From Kitasatospora sp. MAA4 (lineage in GTDB: Bacteria > Actinomycetota > Actinomycetes > Streptomycetales > Streptomycetaceae): a stretch of DNA of 64,000 nt. The stretch's first letter is position 1. The number at the start of each line of letters is the position of its first letter. The notes below the pieces were generated by a model, which ran no database searches, was not told the origin of the DNA, and saw nothing but the letters and a program-made list of their open reading frames with translations. Shown one piece after another: positions 45,867 through 54,276 of this stretch. The DNA lies in assembly GCF_029893355.1 (NCBI RefSeq), contig NZ_JARZAI010000010.1:62001-126000 (forward strand), in the 5' to 3' direction. A program made the position numbers and the translations under genes.

Positions 45867-47969
45867 TTGCGCGCATCACGAAGAATCCGCCGCCTGCCCA
45901 GCGTCCTGCTGACGCTGGCCCTGACCGTCCCCGGGCTCGCCGTCAGCGTCGGGGCGGGTGCCCTGGTGGCGGCGACCCCGGCCGCCGCCCTGGACAACGG
46001 GACCGCGCTCACGCCGCCGATGGGCTGGAACTCCTGGAACAGCCTGGGGACGGGCGTCACCGAGCAGCAGGTCTCCGACACCATCGACTACATGTCGGCC
46101 AACGGCCTGGTGGCGGCGGGCTACAACACCGTGACGATCGACGACGGCTGGTCGCTCTCGCACCGCAGCGACCAGAGCACCGACCTGGTGAAGAACGCGT
46201 ACAACGCCATGCAGTTGTACGACGGCAACGGCAACCCGGTGCTCGGCACCGACGGCACCGGCAACGACCCGACGTCGGGCCACCTGGTCCCCAGCCCGGA
46301 CCGCTTCCCGAGCCAGGTCGTCAACGGGCAGACCGTGAACGGCATCCAGTACCTGGCCTGGTACGCGCACAGCAAGGGCATGAAGTTCGGCCTCTACGGC
46401 ACCGACACCTACACCACCTGCCAGGGCCACCCCGGCAGCCTGGGCCACGAGAGCACCGACGCCACCGACTTCGTGTCCTGGGGCGTCGACTACGTCAAGT
46501 ACGACGACTGCCCCTACGGCCCGCAGATCGTCGGACCGGACGGGCACAACTACTACACGCAGGGCGAGGGCAAGGAACTCACCGAGTCCATGTACGCCCG
46601 GGTGCAGACCTTCCAGAAGGATCTGGACGCCGCCTCCGCCGCGCAGGGCCGCCCGAAGGTGGTGATGAGCGTCTCGGCGCAGCCCGTGCACAGCGGCGTC
46701 CCGTACCTGCTCAACGCGAACGACCCGGCCCGCACCGACCCGGTGATCCTGGCCGCCGGCACCCCGCAGTACAGCTCCCCCGGCTACGCCCCCACCGGCA
46801 CCTGGTGCGGCCAGGTCGCCAACCTCTGCCGGATCGGCGGCGACCGCGACAGCGAGATCAGCGGCGTCCTCTACAACGGGCAGCTGCAGACCGCGCTGCT
46901 GGACTCGGGCAACGTGCGGCCGGGCAGCTGGAACGACATGGACATGATGTTCACCGGCTGGAACGACCCGTACGGCGTGTACGGCGTCACCGACAACGAC
47001 GTCCGTGCCAAGTCGTTCACCGACGACGAGTCGCGCACCGAGGTGTCGATCCTGTCGATGATGGCCTCGCCGCTGATCTCCGGCGCCGACCTGCGCACCG
47101 CCGCGCAGTCCCAGCACAGCTACAACGGCGTCAACTGGTCCACCGGCATCAACGCCGACTCGTTGGCGATCTACAAGAACGCCGGCGTGATCGCGGTCGA
47201 CCAGGACGCTCTGACCAAGCCCGCCACCCTGGTCGGCAGCGCGCCCAACTCGCCGACCGCGCCCGTCGTTCTCAAGCGCCAGCTGGCCAACGGTGACACC
47301 GCTGTCCTCCTGATCAACCAGGACCCGGCCAACAGCCAGACCGTCGGCACCAGCCTCGGCGCGCTCGGTCTGACCGGGCCCGGCTACAACGCCAAGGAGC
47401 TGTGGAGCGGCACCTCCGCCAACGTCACCGCCTCCGCCGGCGGCACCCTCAGCGCCTCGCTGGCCCCGAGCGCCGTGGCCATGTACCGGCTCAGCGCGCT
47501 GCCCAGCACGATCCCCGCCACCGTCGTCGGCGACGGCAGGTACCACAGCATCAGCGCCGGTGGCACCGGCGGCCAGGTGCTGGAGGTCGCCGGCACCTGT
47601 AGCGCCGCGCTCGGCGCCAACGCCGACGTCAACGCCTGGGACCCGACGCACACCTCCGAGCAGTGGACCTTCACCGCCAATCCCGACGGAACCGTCCGGA
47701 TCAGCGACAACTGCAACACCGGCACGCAGGTCCACACCGTCCTCGCCGGCGGCGGCGGAGTCGGCAGCGCCTACCTGCTGAACTACTCGGCAGGCAACCC
47801 CTGGCAGGAGTGGCGGGTCGTACAGAACACCGCGACCGGCGCGCTGGGCATCACCAACGTCGGCACCGGCCTGGCGCTGGACGCCTCCGGCACCGCCGCC
47901 GGCTCCACGGCGGTGACCGACCCGGCCAACGCGGCCGCGCCCGGCCAGTCCTGGACGCTGAAATCCTGA
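45867..47969 (+). CDS. Secreted GH27 alpha-galactosidase with C-terminal ricin-type lectin
   Basis: 700 residues. The signal peptide is followed by NGTALTPPMGWNSWN, the signature of family GH27. YVKYDDC carries the nucleophilic Asp; the SWNDMDMM stretch carries the acid/base Asp. The alpha-galactosidase domain ends near residue 545, and a beta-trefoil (QVLEVAGTCS ... ALDASGTAAGS) with QxW-like repeats follows. It removes terminal alpha-galactose from plant or other galactans. TTG 45867 was chosen: GGAG six bases ahead and a good signal peptide (RASRRIRRLPSVLLTLAL). An ATCAACA/TGTTGAT inverted repeat at 45718-45748 may bind a sugar regulator. Confidence 0.94.
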   Translation: MRASRRIRRLPSVLLTLALTVPGLAVSVGAGALVAATPAAALDNGTALTPPMGWNSWNSLGTGVTEQQVSDTIDYMSANGLVAAGYNTVTIDDGWSLSHRSDQSTDLVKNAYNAMQLYDGNGNPVLGTDGTGNDPTSGHLVPSPDRFPSQVVNGQTVNGIQYLAWYAHSKGMKFGLYGTDTYTTCQGHPGSLGHESTDATDFVSWGVDYVKYDDCPYGPQIVGPDGHNYYTQGEGKELTESMYARVQTFQKDLDAASAAQGRPKVVMSVSAQPVHSGVPYLLNANDPARTDPVILAAGTPQYSSPGYAPTGTWCGQVANLCRIGGDRDSEISGVLYNGQLQTALLDSGNVRPGSWNDMDMMFTGWNDPYGVYGVTDNDVRAKSFTDDESRTEVSILSMMASPLISGADLRTAAQSQHSYNGVNWSTGINADSLAIYKNAGVIAVDQDALTKPATLVGSAPNSPTAPVVLKRQLANGDTAVLLINQDPANSQTVGTSLGALGLTGPGYNAKELWSGTSANVTASAGGTLSASLAPSAVAMYRLSALPSTIPATVVGDGRYHSISAGGTGGQVLEVAGTCSAALGANADVNAWDPTHTSEQWTFTANPDGTVRISDNCNTGTQVHTVLAGGGGVGSAYLLNYSAGNPWQEWRVVQNTATGALGITNVGTGLALDASGTAAGSTAVTDPANAAAPGQSWTLKS

Positions 47970-47976
47970 CGCAGCA

Positions 47977-48855
47977 TCAATGAGGGCTCTGGACGCGGAC
48001 GGCGACGGTGTAGAGCGGATAGCCGTAGCGGTCCTGGTGTCCGCGGACGGCGTCGAAGCGCTCGTCGGCGGTGAGCAGCGCCGCGACCGACTCGGCGTGC
48101 AGATGGCCGTGTTCGAGGACGAGGCTGCCGCCGGGCGCCAGCAGCCGGCCCGCGGTGTGCACGGTCTGGCGGATCACGCGCAGGCCGTCAGGGCCGCCGA
48201 AGACCGCCAGTTGCGGCTGGTGGACCCCGAACTCCGGTGGGAGCTGGGCCTCGTCGGGCATGAAGGGCGGGTTGGCCAGCACCAGGTGCACGGTGGCGTC
48301 CAGTGCGGACAGCAGGTCGGGGTCGGCGAGGTCGGCCTCGTGCAGGACGATCGGGGTGTCCCCGAGGGCGGTGCGCCGCGCGCTGTTGCGGCGGGCGAAC
48401 GCGAGCGCGTGCGGGTCGCAGTCCACCGCGTGCACGGTGGCCTCGGGCCGCCGGTGGGCCACCGCCAGTGCGAGCGCCCCGGATCCGGTGCCGAGGTCGA
48501 CCACCAGCGGGGCCGCGAGGTGCTCGGTGGTGCGAAGGCCATGGTCGAGCAGCGCCTCACTCTGCGCCCGGGGCACGAACACCCCGGGCCCGACCTCCAC
48601 CTCGATGCCGCCGAGCGCGGCCACCCCCGTGAGGTGGCCCAGCGGCACCCCCTCGGCCCGCTGGCCCAGCAGGTCGGCGAAGCGGGCGGCCGCCGCTTCG
48701 CCGGGTCGGCCGTTCGGGGCGAGTGCCGCCGGGTCCGCGCCGAAGACGTGAGCCGCCAGAGCCTCCGCCTCCTGCCGGGGCGCGATCACGTTTCCCGTGC
48801 CGACGAGAACCTGGATCGCGTCCTCGATGTGCTCTGTGAAGGTTGTCGGCTGCAT
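47977..48855 (-). CDS. PrmC-like N5-glutamine methyltransferase paralogue
   Basis: 292 residues. The helical N-terminal domain (AIQVLVGTGNVIAPRQEAEALAAHV) and PLGHLTG...FVPRAQSEALL are as in HemK/PrmC. The SAM site is VVDLGTGSGALALAVA. The catalytic motif reads NPPF where PrmC has NPPY. PrmC methylates the GGQ glutamine of release factors. A Phe in this place is tolerated in related methyltransferases; the substrate may differ. The protein is probably a second PrmC-type enzyme. It is convergent with the alpha-galactosidase gene, 7 bp apart, and divergent from the class IV aminotransferase gene. Confidence 0.85.
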   Translation of the reverse strand: MQPTTFTEHIEDAIQVLVGTGNVIAPRQEAEALAAHVFGADPAALAPNGRPGEAAAARFADLLGQRAEGVPLGHLTGVAALGGIEVEVGPGVFVPRAQSEALLDHGLRTTEHLAAPLVVDLGTGSGALALAVAHRRPEATVHAVDCDPHALAFARRNSARRTALGDTPIVLHEADLADPDLLSALDATVHLVLANPPFMPDEAQLPPEFGVHQPQLAVFGGPDGLRVIRQTVHTAGRLLAPGGSLVLEHGHLHAESVAALLTADERFDAVRGHQDRYGYPLYTVAVRVQSPH

Positions 48856-48969
48856 GGCGGGCCCTTCTGCTTGCTCGTCGCGCCCCGCGTTCGCGGCGTC
48901 GCGAGGCCACATCATGCAGCGAAAACGCTGGGGAAAACCCGAGACTTTCCCGCTGTCACAATGGCGGCC

Positions 48970-49752
48970 ATGGCTACCGTCAACGGAGTACCGGCGTCCC
49001 TGGACGCGCTGCAGACCCTGGCCCTGATGAACTACGGGCACTTCACCACCATGCTGGTGACCGACGGCGCGGTGCGCGGCCTCTCGCTGCACCTGGAGCG
49101 CCTGGTCCGCGACTGCCAGGCCGTGTTCGGGGCGCGGCTCGACCCCGAGCGGGTGCGCGGGTACCTGCGCCGGGAGGTCGGCGTGCGGCCCGGCACCCTC
49201 ACCGCGCGCGTCACCGTCTTCGATCCGGCGCTCGAGCTGCTGCGCCCCGGCGCGGACGCGGACCCGGTGGTCCTGATCACCACCCGCGCCGCCGCCGGCT
49301 CCACCCCGCCGCCGCTGACGGCGAAGAGCTTCACCTTCAGCCGCGACCACGCGGCGGTCAAGCACGTCGGGCTCTACAGCCAGGTCCGGCTGCGCAGGGA
49401 GGCGCAGTTGGCCGGCTTCGACGACGCGCTGCTGGTCGAGCGCGACGGCCGGATCGCGGAGGGCAGCACCTGGAACATCGGCTTCGTGGACGGGCGCGGC
49501 CAGGTGCGCTGGCCGCAGGCGGACGTGCTGCCCGGGATCACCATGCGCCTGCTCAAGGAAGCGAGCGGGGGCGACGTCACGGTTCCCGTCCCGATCGGTG
49601 AACTGCCCTCGATGCGCGCCGCCTTCGCCACCAACACCTCGATCGGCGTCCGCACGGTCAGCGCCGTCGACGCGGTGGGGTTCCCGGGGGACGAGGCGGT
49701 GCTCGACGAACTTCGCGCACGGTATGCCGCGGTCCCGTACGACATTCTGTAA
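48970..49752 (+). CDS. Class IV aminotransferase family protein (BCAT/4-ADC lyase fold)
   Basis: 260 residues. The PLP lysine is most likely in VKHVGLYSQVRLRREAQLAG, and FDDALLVERDGRIAEGSTWNIGFV is the classic fold-type IV element. AFATNTSIGVRTVSAVD closes the phosphate site. It could be a branched-chain aminotransferase-like enzyme, a D-amino acid aminotransferase or a 4-amino-4-deoxychorismate lyase; sequence alone does not decide. ATG 48961 is an alternative start three codons earlier. It lies 35 bp upstream of the phosphopantetheinyl transferase gene in the same direction and may be part of the right-hand cluster, though this is uncertain. Confidence 0.82.
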   Translation: MATVNGVPASLDALQTLALMNYGHFTTMLVTDGAVRGLSLHLERLVRDCQAVFGARLDPERVRGYLRREVGVRPGTLTARVTVFDPALELLRPGADADPVVLITTRAAAGSTPPPLTAKSFTFSRDHAAVKHVGLYSQVRLRREAQLAGFDDALLVERDGRIAEGSTWNIGFVDGRGQVRWPQADVLPGITMRLLKEASGGDVTVPVPIGELPSMRAAFATNTSIGVRTVSAVDAVGFPGDEAVLDELRARYAAVPYDIL

Positions 49753-49787
49753 GGAATCCACCAGTGGTGGATCCATAGACTGCGCTG

Positions 49788-50507
49788 GTGATCGAACGCA
49801 TTCTTCCGTCCGGAGTGGTGAGTTCCGAGTCCTTCGGCGATCCGGCGCAGGTGCGGCTGCATCCCAGGGAGGCCCTGGTCGTCCGGGACGCCGTGGAGTC
49901 GCGGCGCCGCGAGTTCGCCACCGGACGCTGGTGCGCCCGCCGCTCGCTGGCCGAACTCGGGCTGCCGCCCGATCCGTTGCTGCCCGGTCCGCGCGGGGCA
50001 CCGCGCTGGCCCGACTCCGTCGTCGGGAGCATCACGCACTGCGTCGGCTACCGGGCGGCGGCCGTCGCGCGCTCGGAGCGGATCAGCATGATCGGCATCG
50101 ACGCCGAGCCGCACTCCGCCCTGCCCGAGGGGATCCTGGAGACCGTATCGCTGCGCGAGGAGCGGCTCTGGGTACGGCAGTTGGGGAGAAGCGCGCCGGG
50201 GACGCACTGGGACCGGCTGCTGTTCAGTCTCAAGGAGGCGGTGTACAAGGCGTGGTCCCCCGCCACCGCCCGTCCGCTCGGCTTCGAGGACGCCAGGATC
50301 ACCGTCGATCCGGCCGCCGCGACCTTCGAGGCCCACCTCCTGGTGCCCTCACCGCTGTTGCGCCACGGCCGGCCGCTGCACCGGCTGCGCGGCCGCTGGC
50401 TGATCAGCGGCGGGCTGGTGCTGTGCGCCATCGCCGAGCCCGCCGGCGCGGACCTGCCGTCCGGTCAACCCCCGTCGGCAGCAGGCCCGTTGGGCATCGC
50501 TACTTGA
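49788..50507 (+). CDS. 4'-phosphopantetheinyl transferase (NysF/Sfp type)
   Basis: 239 residues. GSITHCVGY, IGIDAE (Mg2+ site) and LLFSLKEAVYKAW (W/F-xxKExxxK) are the signature blocks of Sfp/EntD-type transferases. It moves phosphopantetheine from CoA to carrier proteins. Here that would serve the polyene polyketide synthase and perhaps the carrier of the left cluster. The nystatin cluster has such a gene (nysF) at its edge. GTG 49788 starts MIERILPSG. Its last 8 bases overlap the end of the PAS-LuxR gene running the other way. Confidence 0.93.
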   Translation: MIERILPSGVVSSESFGDPAQVRLHPREALVVRDAVESRRREFATGRWCARRSLAELGLPPDPLLPGPRGAPRWPDSVVGSITHCVGYRAAAVARSERISMIGIDAEPHSALPEGILETVSLREERLWVRQLGRSAPGTHWDRLLFSLKEAVYKAWSPATARPLGFEDARITVDPAAATFEAHLLVPSPLLRHGRPLHRLRGRWLISGGLVLCAIAEPAGADLPSGQPPSAAGPLGIAT

Positions 50508-51198
50508 CGTAGTCCGGGACCACCTTGGGCGGCCAGACGCCGACCTTGAGCACGCCCATCGAGTAGGCCCGGGAGACCAGCGCGGCCCGGTTGGGGACCC
50601 GGAGCTTACGCAGCAGGCAGGTCACGTGGTACTCGACGCCCTGCCGGCTCAGGTAGAGCCTGGCCGCCAGCGGGACGGTGGAGACGCCGGCGGCTATCCC
50701 CTCCAGGATCCGCGCGTCTATCTCGCTGAGGATCTTCTTGCGGCTGCTGGCGACCCCCGCGCCCGCGGCGGGCGCGCCGTCCTCCTGAGCGGTCATCATC
50801 ACCAGGATCGCGGTGACGTCCGGTGAGCCGTCCCGCACGGCAACGGCCGCCAGCGGCACGGTGAATGCCGTGTCGTCGGCTCCCACCGCGATCACCTCGG
50901 TGGCGAAGCGGTCGCGCCGGCCCTCCAGCAGGCCGGAGAACTGGCGCTGCAACGGCTGCTGGACGCTGGGGTGCACCAGGTCGCTGAAGGTACGTCCGCA
51001 CAGCTCCACCGAGGAGCGGCCGAACCTGCGGAAGAACTCCTGGTTCGCCTGCTGGATGGTCAGCGACCGGTCCAGGCAGGCCATGTCCAGGTCGGGCCGC
51101 CCGACCTGCCCTGCGCCCTGCGCCGTTCCGCCGGGCTCCTGTGCCAGCGCCTGCGCCAGATCGACCAGTTCGGGAGCGAAAATCGTCAAGGAACTCAT
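50500..51198 (-). CDS. PAS-LuxR regulator (PimM/NysRIV type)
   Basis: 232 residues. A PAS domain is at about residues 30-120 (LDMACLDRSLTIQQANQEFFRRFG, FTVPLAAVAVRDGS). The C-terminal LuxR helix-turn-helix is LPLAARLYLSRQGVEYHVTCLLRKLRV with the mild changes of PimM-like proteins. The N-terminus MSSLTIFAPELVDLAQ matches the conserved beginning of polyene PAS-LuxR regulators. ATG 51198 is chosen; AGGAGA lies immediately ahead, unusually close, and TTG at codon 4 is a possible alternative. Known members bind CTVGGGAWWTCCCBAG near polyene biosynthetic genes. It is likely the activator of the sugar/P450 operon at 60435. Confidence 0.92.
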   Translation of the reverse strand: MSSLTIFAPELVDLAQALAQEPGGTAQGAGQVGRPDLDMACLDRSLTIQQANQEFFRRFGRSSVELCGRTFSDLVHPSVQQPLQRQFSGLLEGRRDRFATEVIAVGADDTAFTVPLAAVAVRDGSPDVTAILVMMTAQEDGAPAAGAGVASSRKKILSEIDARILEGIAAGVSTVPLAARLYLSRQGVEYHVTCLLRKLRVPNRAALVSRAYSMGVLKVGVWPPKVVPDYVK

Positions 51199-51374
51199 TC
51201 TCCTCATGACATTGGGCTGCTCGGAAACGAGCCTTCGCGACATCGTCACCCGTGGCTGGGAATCCGCTCTTCGGGTGAGGTCTGTAATTAACCCTAGATA
51301 GGTTGAGGCAAGGTGGTCAATGCCACTCGGGCCGCCACCGCCAACCCCGTGGTCGCCCGCCCCGGGGGTTCGGT

Positions 51375-51405
51375 CCGTACCGCGGGGTTCGGTGGTTCGG
51401 TACGG
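51375..51405. terminator. Inverted repeat CCGTACCG / CGGTACGG after the LAL block
   Basis: CCGTACCG (51375-51382) and CGGTACGG (51398-51405) form an 8-bp stem around a 15-base loop, with more pairing through GGTCC/GGTCC-like flanks. It lies 52 bases downstream of the stop of the last LAL gene and upstream of the PAS-LuxR gene. Probable terminator for the LAL operon; it could also be a binding site. Confidence 0.45.
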
Positions 51406-51456
51406 TACGGTCCGACGTCCGTGCAGGTCAGAGCCCAGCTGAAGGAGGAACCGAGG

Positions 51457-54273
51457 TCAGACGACGGCGGGATCGGAGCCCTTCCAGAGCGCCACGAACT
51501 CACGCCGGCCAGGGGTCCCGAGTTTCCGGTAGGAATTCGTCAGGTGCTTTTCCACCGCGCGCGAACTCACCCCGAGTTCGCCGGCGATCTCCTGGTTGGT
51601 CAGCCCCCGGGTGACCAGCGCCGCAACCCGGGACTCGGTCGGCGTCAGCAGGGCCTCGGGCGCGGCGCCGCCGGGCGCGCCGGGCGCCTCCTCGCCGGCC
51701 GGAGCGCCGCGTTCCGTCCGCCAGGGGGCCGCACAGGCGCGGGCCAGCACGGCGGCCTCCCGCAGGACCGCCTGCGCCTGCCCGCCGTCGCCCAGCCGCC
51801 TGCCCAACGCTCGCAGGGTGCGGGCGAGTTCGAGCTCGTTGGCGGAGCCGCGCAGCACCTCGACCGCCTCGCGCAGCAGCGCGGTGCCCGGCTCGCCGCT
51901 CAGCAGTGCGCCGTGCAGCCGCAGCGCGCGGCCCACCGCGGCGGGCGCGCCCCAGGCGGTGGCGCGCCCGTGCTCCTCCTCGGCGAGCACCAGCGCCGAG
52001 CGGGTGTCACCGAGTCGGCGGTAGAGCCCGATCGCCCAGGGGCGCCAGGGGAACAGCAGGGAGTTGTGCCAGCCCGCCGCCTCGAACGTCCGGCCGCCGG
52101 CGAGCACGGTGTCCAGCGCGTCGCTCCAGTGGCCGCGCTGCGCCTGGGCCGCGCCCTCCAGCAGCCGTCGCAGTCCGGTGGAGATCAGACCGGCCGGCTG
52201 GTGGCGGCCCAGGTGGCAGAGCACCCGCTCGGTGAACATCGGGTCGCGCACCTCCAGGGCCACGGCGCACAGTGCGGCGGTGGCGATGTCCCCGGCCTCC
52301 TGCCAGTCGGCCGGGCCCAGGTCGAAGGCGGACTCCACATGCTCGCGAGCGGGTGCCAGCCGCCCGAGGCCGACGAACACCAGCGCGCGTTCGGCGTGCA
52401 CCAGCGCGTCGACGGCGGCGCCGCTGTGCCGGCGGGTCTGCTCCTCCGTCGCGTGCCAGGAGCACAGCGTGCGCAGCGAGTCCGCGCCAAGGAAGCCCAG
52501 CGCCAGTAGCGGCAGCACCGAACGGGACCGGGCGGAGGTCGCCGGTTCGCGTTCCAGGATCCGGTTGGCGTGCCGGGCGACCTCGGCGGCCGGCACGCCG
52601 GCGCTGAGCGTCGCGGCGTTGAGCAGCACGGCCAGCAGCTCGCGCTCGGCGCCCGAGCACACCGCCGGCTCCTCGCCGAGCCGGCGCAGGCGCTCGACGG
52701 CGTCGGCCAGTTCGGCCGCGTCCTCGCGGGCGGAGTGCCGCAGCCGCGCCTCCAGCCGCAGTCCCACGTCGCGGGCCGAGCCCCTGAGCTGGTCGGGGCA
52801 GCCGAGCTCCTCGGCGGCCCGGCGCAGCAGGTCCACGGCCGAGGGCGGCAGCGTGCCCAGGAAGCCCGGGAAGATCCGCAGTGCGGCGGCGGCCCGGTCC
52901 CTGGCCGTGCTCAGCAGCGGGATCGCCTGCGAGATGTGCCGCTCGCAGGCCGAGGTGTCGAAGGAGCGCTCGGCGGTGGCCAGGTCGATGAGCAGCCGGG
53001 CCCGGTCCTCGCCCTGCTCGGAGCTGTCCAGCAGCGCGCGGCGCAGGTAGCGGGCGGCGACGTCGGGCGCGCCGCGGCGGACCGCGGTGTCGGCGGCGGT
53101 CCGCAGCACGGCCGCCGACCAGGGCATGCTGGAGGTGGCGACGGCCATCAGCTGGGCTGCGACCTGCTCGGCGGGACGGCCCGCCTGGTAGAGCCGGGTC
53201 GCCGCGGACTCGTGCCAGTACTGGCGCTGCGCCACGGTCATCGAGGACTCCACCGCGTCCTGGACGACGCGGTGGACGAAGCGCGGTTCGCCCGCGTCGG
53301 CCAGCAGCCCCAACTGGTGCAGGCCGCGCAGCGCTTGCTCGGTGCCGATCTCGTCGAGTCCGGCCAGCCGGGCGATCAGCACGGGGTCGCCGTGCTCGCC
53401 GAGGGTGGCGATCGCCGCCGCGAGGTCGCGCACGGGTGTGGACTGGGCGCGCAGCGAGTTCGCCAGACGCTCCCTGAGCTGACGGGGGCGCAGCGAGCGG
53501 GCCGCCTGGGCCCGGTCGGCGGTCGGGCGGTGGCCGCCGACCGCCAGGCCCACCAGGACCGCGAGCAGGAAGACCGGGTTGCCCGCCGAGATCTCGTGGC
53601 AGGCGCGGACGAACTCCTCCTCCCCCGGTTCGCCGAACTTCAGGCGCACCATCGTGCGCACGGCCGCAGGCGACAGCGGCTGGGGGCGCAGCACCAGGGT
53701 CGAGCTGTCCACCACCTCGCGCACCAGCGGGTCCTGGGCCCGCGGGTCGCCGTCGCGCACGGTGCAGACCAGCACCACCCGCAGGCCGTTCAGGCGCTTG
53801 CCCAGGTAGGCCAGCCAGCGCAGCGAGGAGGTGTCCGCCCAGTGCAGGTCGTCCAGCAGGATCAGCAGCGGCGCGTCCGCGCTCACCCGCGCCAGCAGCG
53901 AGCGCAGATCGTGCAGGACCGCCTCGCAGGCGCAGTCGGGGCTCTCCTCGTCGGGCAGGGCGTCGTCGGCGAAGACCAGCCGGGCGGAGCCGGCGTCGCG
54001 CAGCCAGCGCTCGCGGTCCTCCGCGGGGGCCACCGCCAGCAGGCTGTCGAAGAGTTGGCGCACCACGCCGAAGGCGAAGTCCTGTTCCATCGGCGCCGCG
54101 CCGGCACGCAGCACGTACACCTCCTGGCCGGCGTAGCCGGGCAGCTCCTGGAGCAGCGCCGAGCGGCCGATGCCCAGCGGGCCGGTCAGCAGGATCTGCG
54201 CGGACCTGCCCGCCGCGGCGTCCCGCAGCGCCTCTGCGACCTGCGCCGTCTCCGAAACGCGTTCAAGCAGCAT
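51457..54273 (-). CDS. LAL-type LuxR regulator (NysRIII-like)
   Basis: 938 residues. An N-terminal ATPase-like domain is followed by helical repeats and a C-terminal LuxR HTH (TPTESRVAALVTRGLTNQEIAGELGVSSRAVEKHL). The P-loop reads GPLGIGRS (31-38), with Arg at 37 in place of Lys. Walker B LLILLDDLHWAD is intact. The ATG begins 3 bases after the stop of the preceding LAL gene, so it is coupled to it. In nystatin and amphotericin clusters the third LAL regulator stands in the same place and activates the polyketide synthase genes. Transcribed away from the sugar genes. Confidence 0.92.
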   Translation of the reverse strand: MLLERVSETAQVAEALRDAAAGRSAQILLTGPLGIGRSALLQELPGYAGQEVYVLRAGAAPMEQDFAFGVVRQLFDSLLAVAPAEDRERWLRDAGSARLVFADDALPDEESPDCACEAVLHDLRSLLARVSADAPLLILLDDLHWADTSSLRWLAYLGKRLNGLRVVLVCTVRDGDPRAQDPLVREVVDSSTLVLRPQPLSPAAVRTMVRLKFGEPGEEEFVRACHEISAGNPVFLLAVLVGLAVGGHRPTADRAQAARSLRPRQLRERLANSLRAQSTPVRDLAAAIATLGEHGDPVLIARLAGLDEIGTEQALRGLHQLGLLADAGEPRFVHRVVQDAVESSMTVAQRQYWHESAATRLYQAGRPAEQVAAQLMAVATSSMPWSAAVLRTAADTAVRRGAPDVAARYLRRALLDSSEQGEDRARLLIDLATAERSFDTSACERHISQAIPLLSTARDRAAAALRIFPGFLGTLPPSAVDLLRRAAEELGCPDQLRGSARDVGLRLEARLRHSAREDAAELADAVERLRRLGEEPAVCSGAERELLAVLLNAATLSAGVPAAEVARHANRILEREPATSARSRSVLPLLALGFLGADSLRTLCSWHATEEQTRRHSGAAVDALVHAERALVFVGLGRLAPAREHVESAFDLGPADWQEAGDIATAALCAVALEVRDPMFTERVLCHLGRHQPAGLISTGLRRLLEGAAQAQRGHWSDALDTVLAGGRTFEAAGWHNSLLFPWRPWAIGLYRRLGDTRSALVLAEEEHGRATAWGAPAAVGRALRLHGALLSGEPGTALLREAVEVLRGSANELELARTLRALGRRLGDGGQAQAVLREAAVLARACAAPWRTERGAPAGEEAPGAPGGAAPEALLTPTESRVAALVTRGLTNQEIAGELGVSSRAVEKHLTNSYRKLGTPGRREFVALWKGSDPAVV

Positions 54274-54276
54274 CCG

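Noticed and set aside
51303..52509. Plus-strand open frame starting in the LAL/PAS-LuxR gap
   Set aside because: It begins in the intergenic region but is mostly antisense to the NysRIII-like gene; composition is low-complexity and no ribosome binding site is visible.
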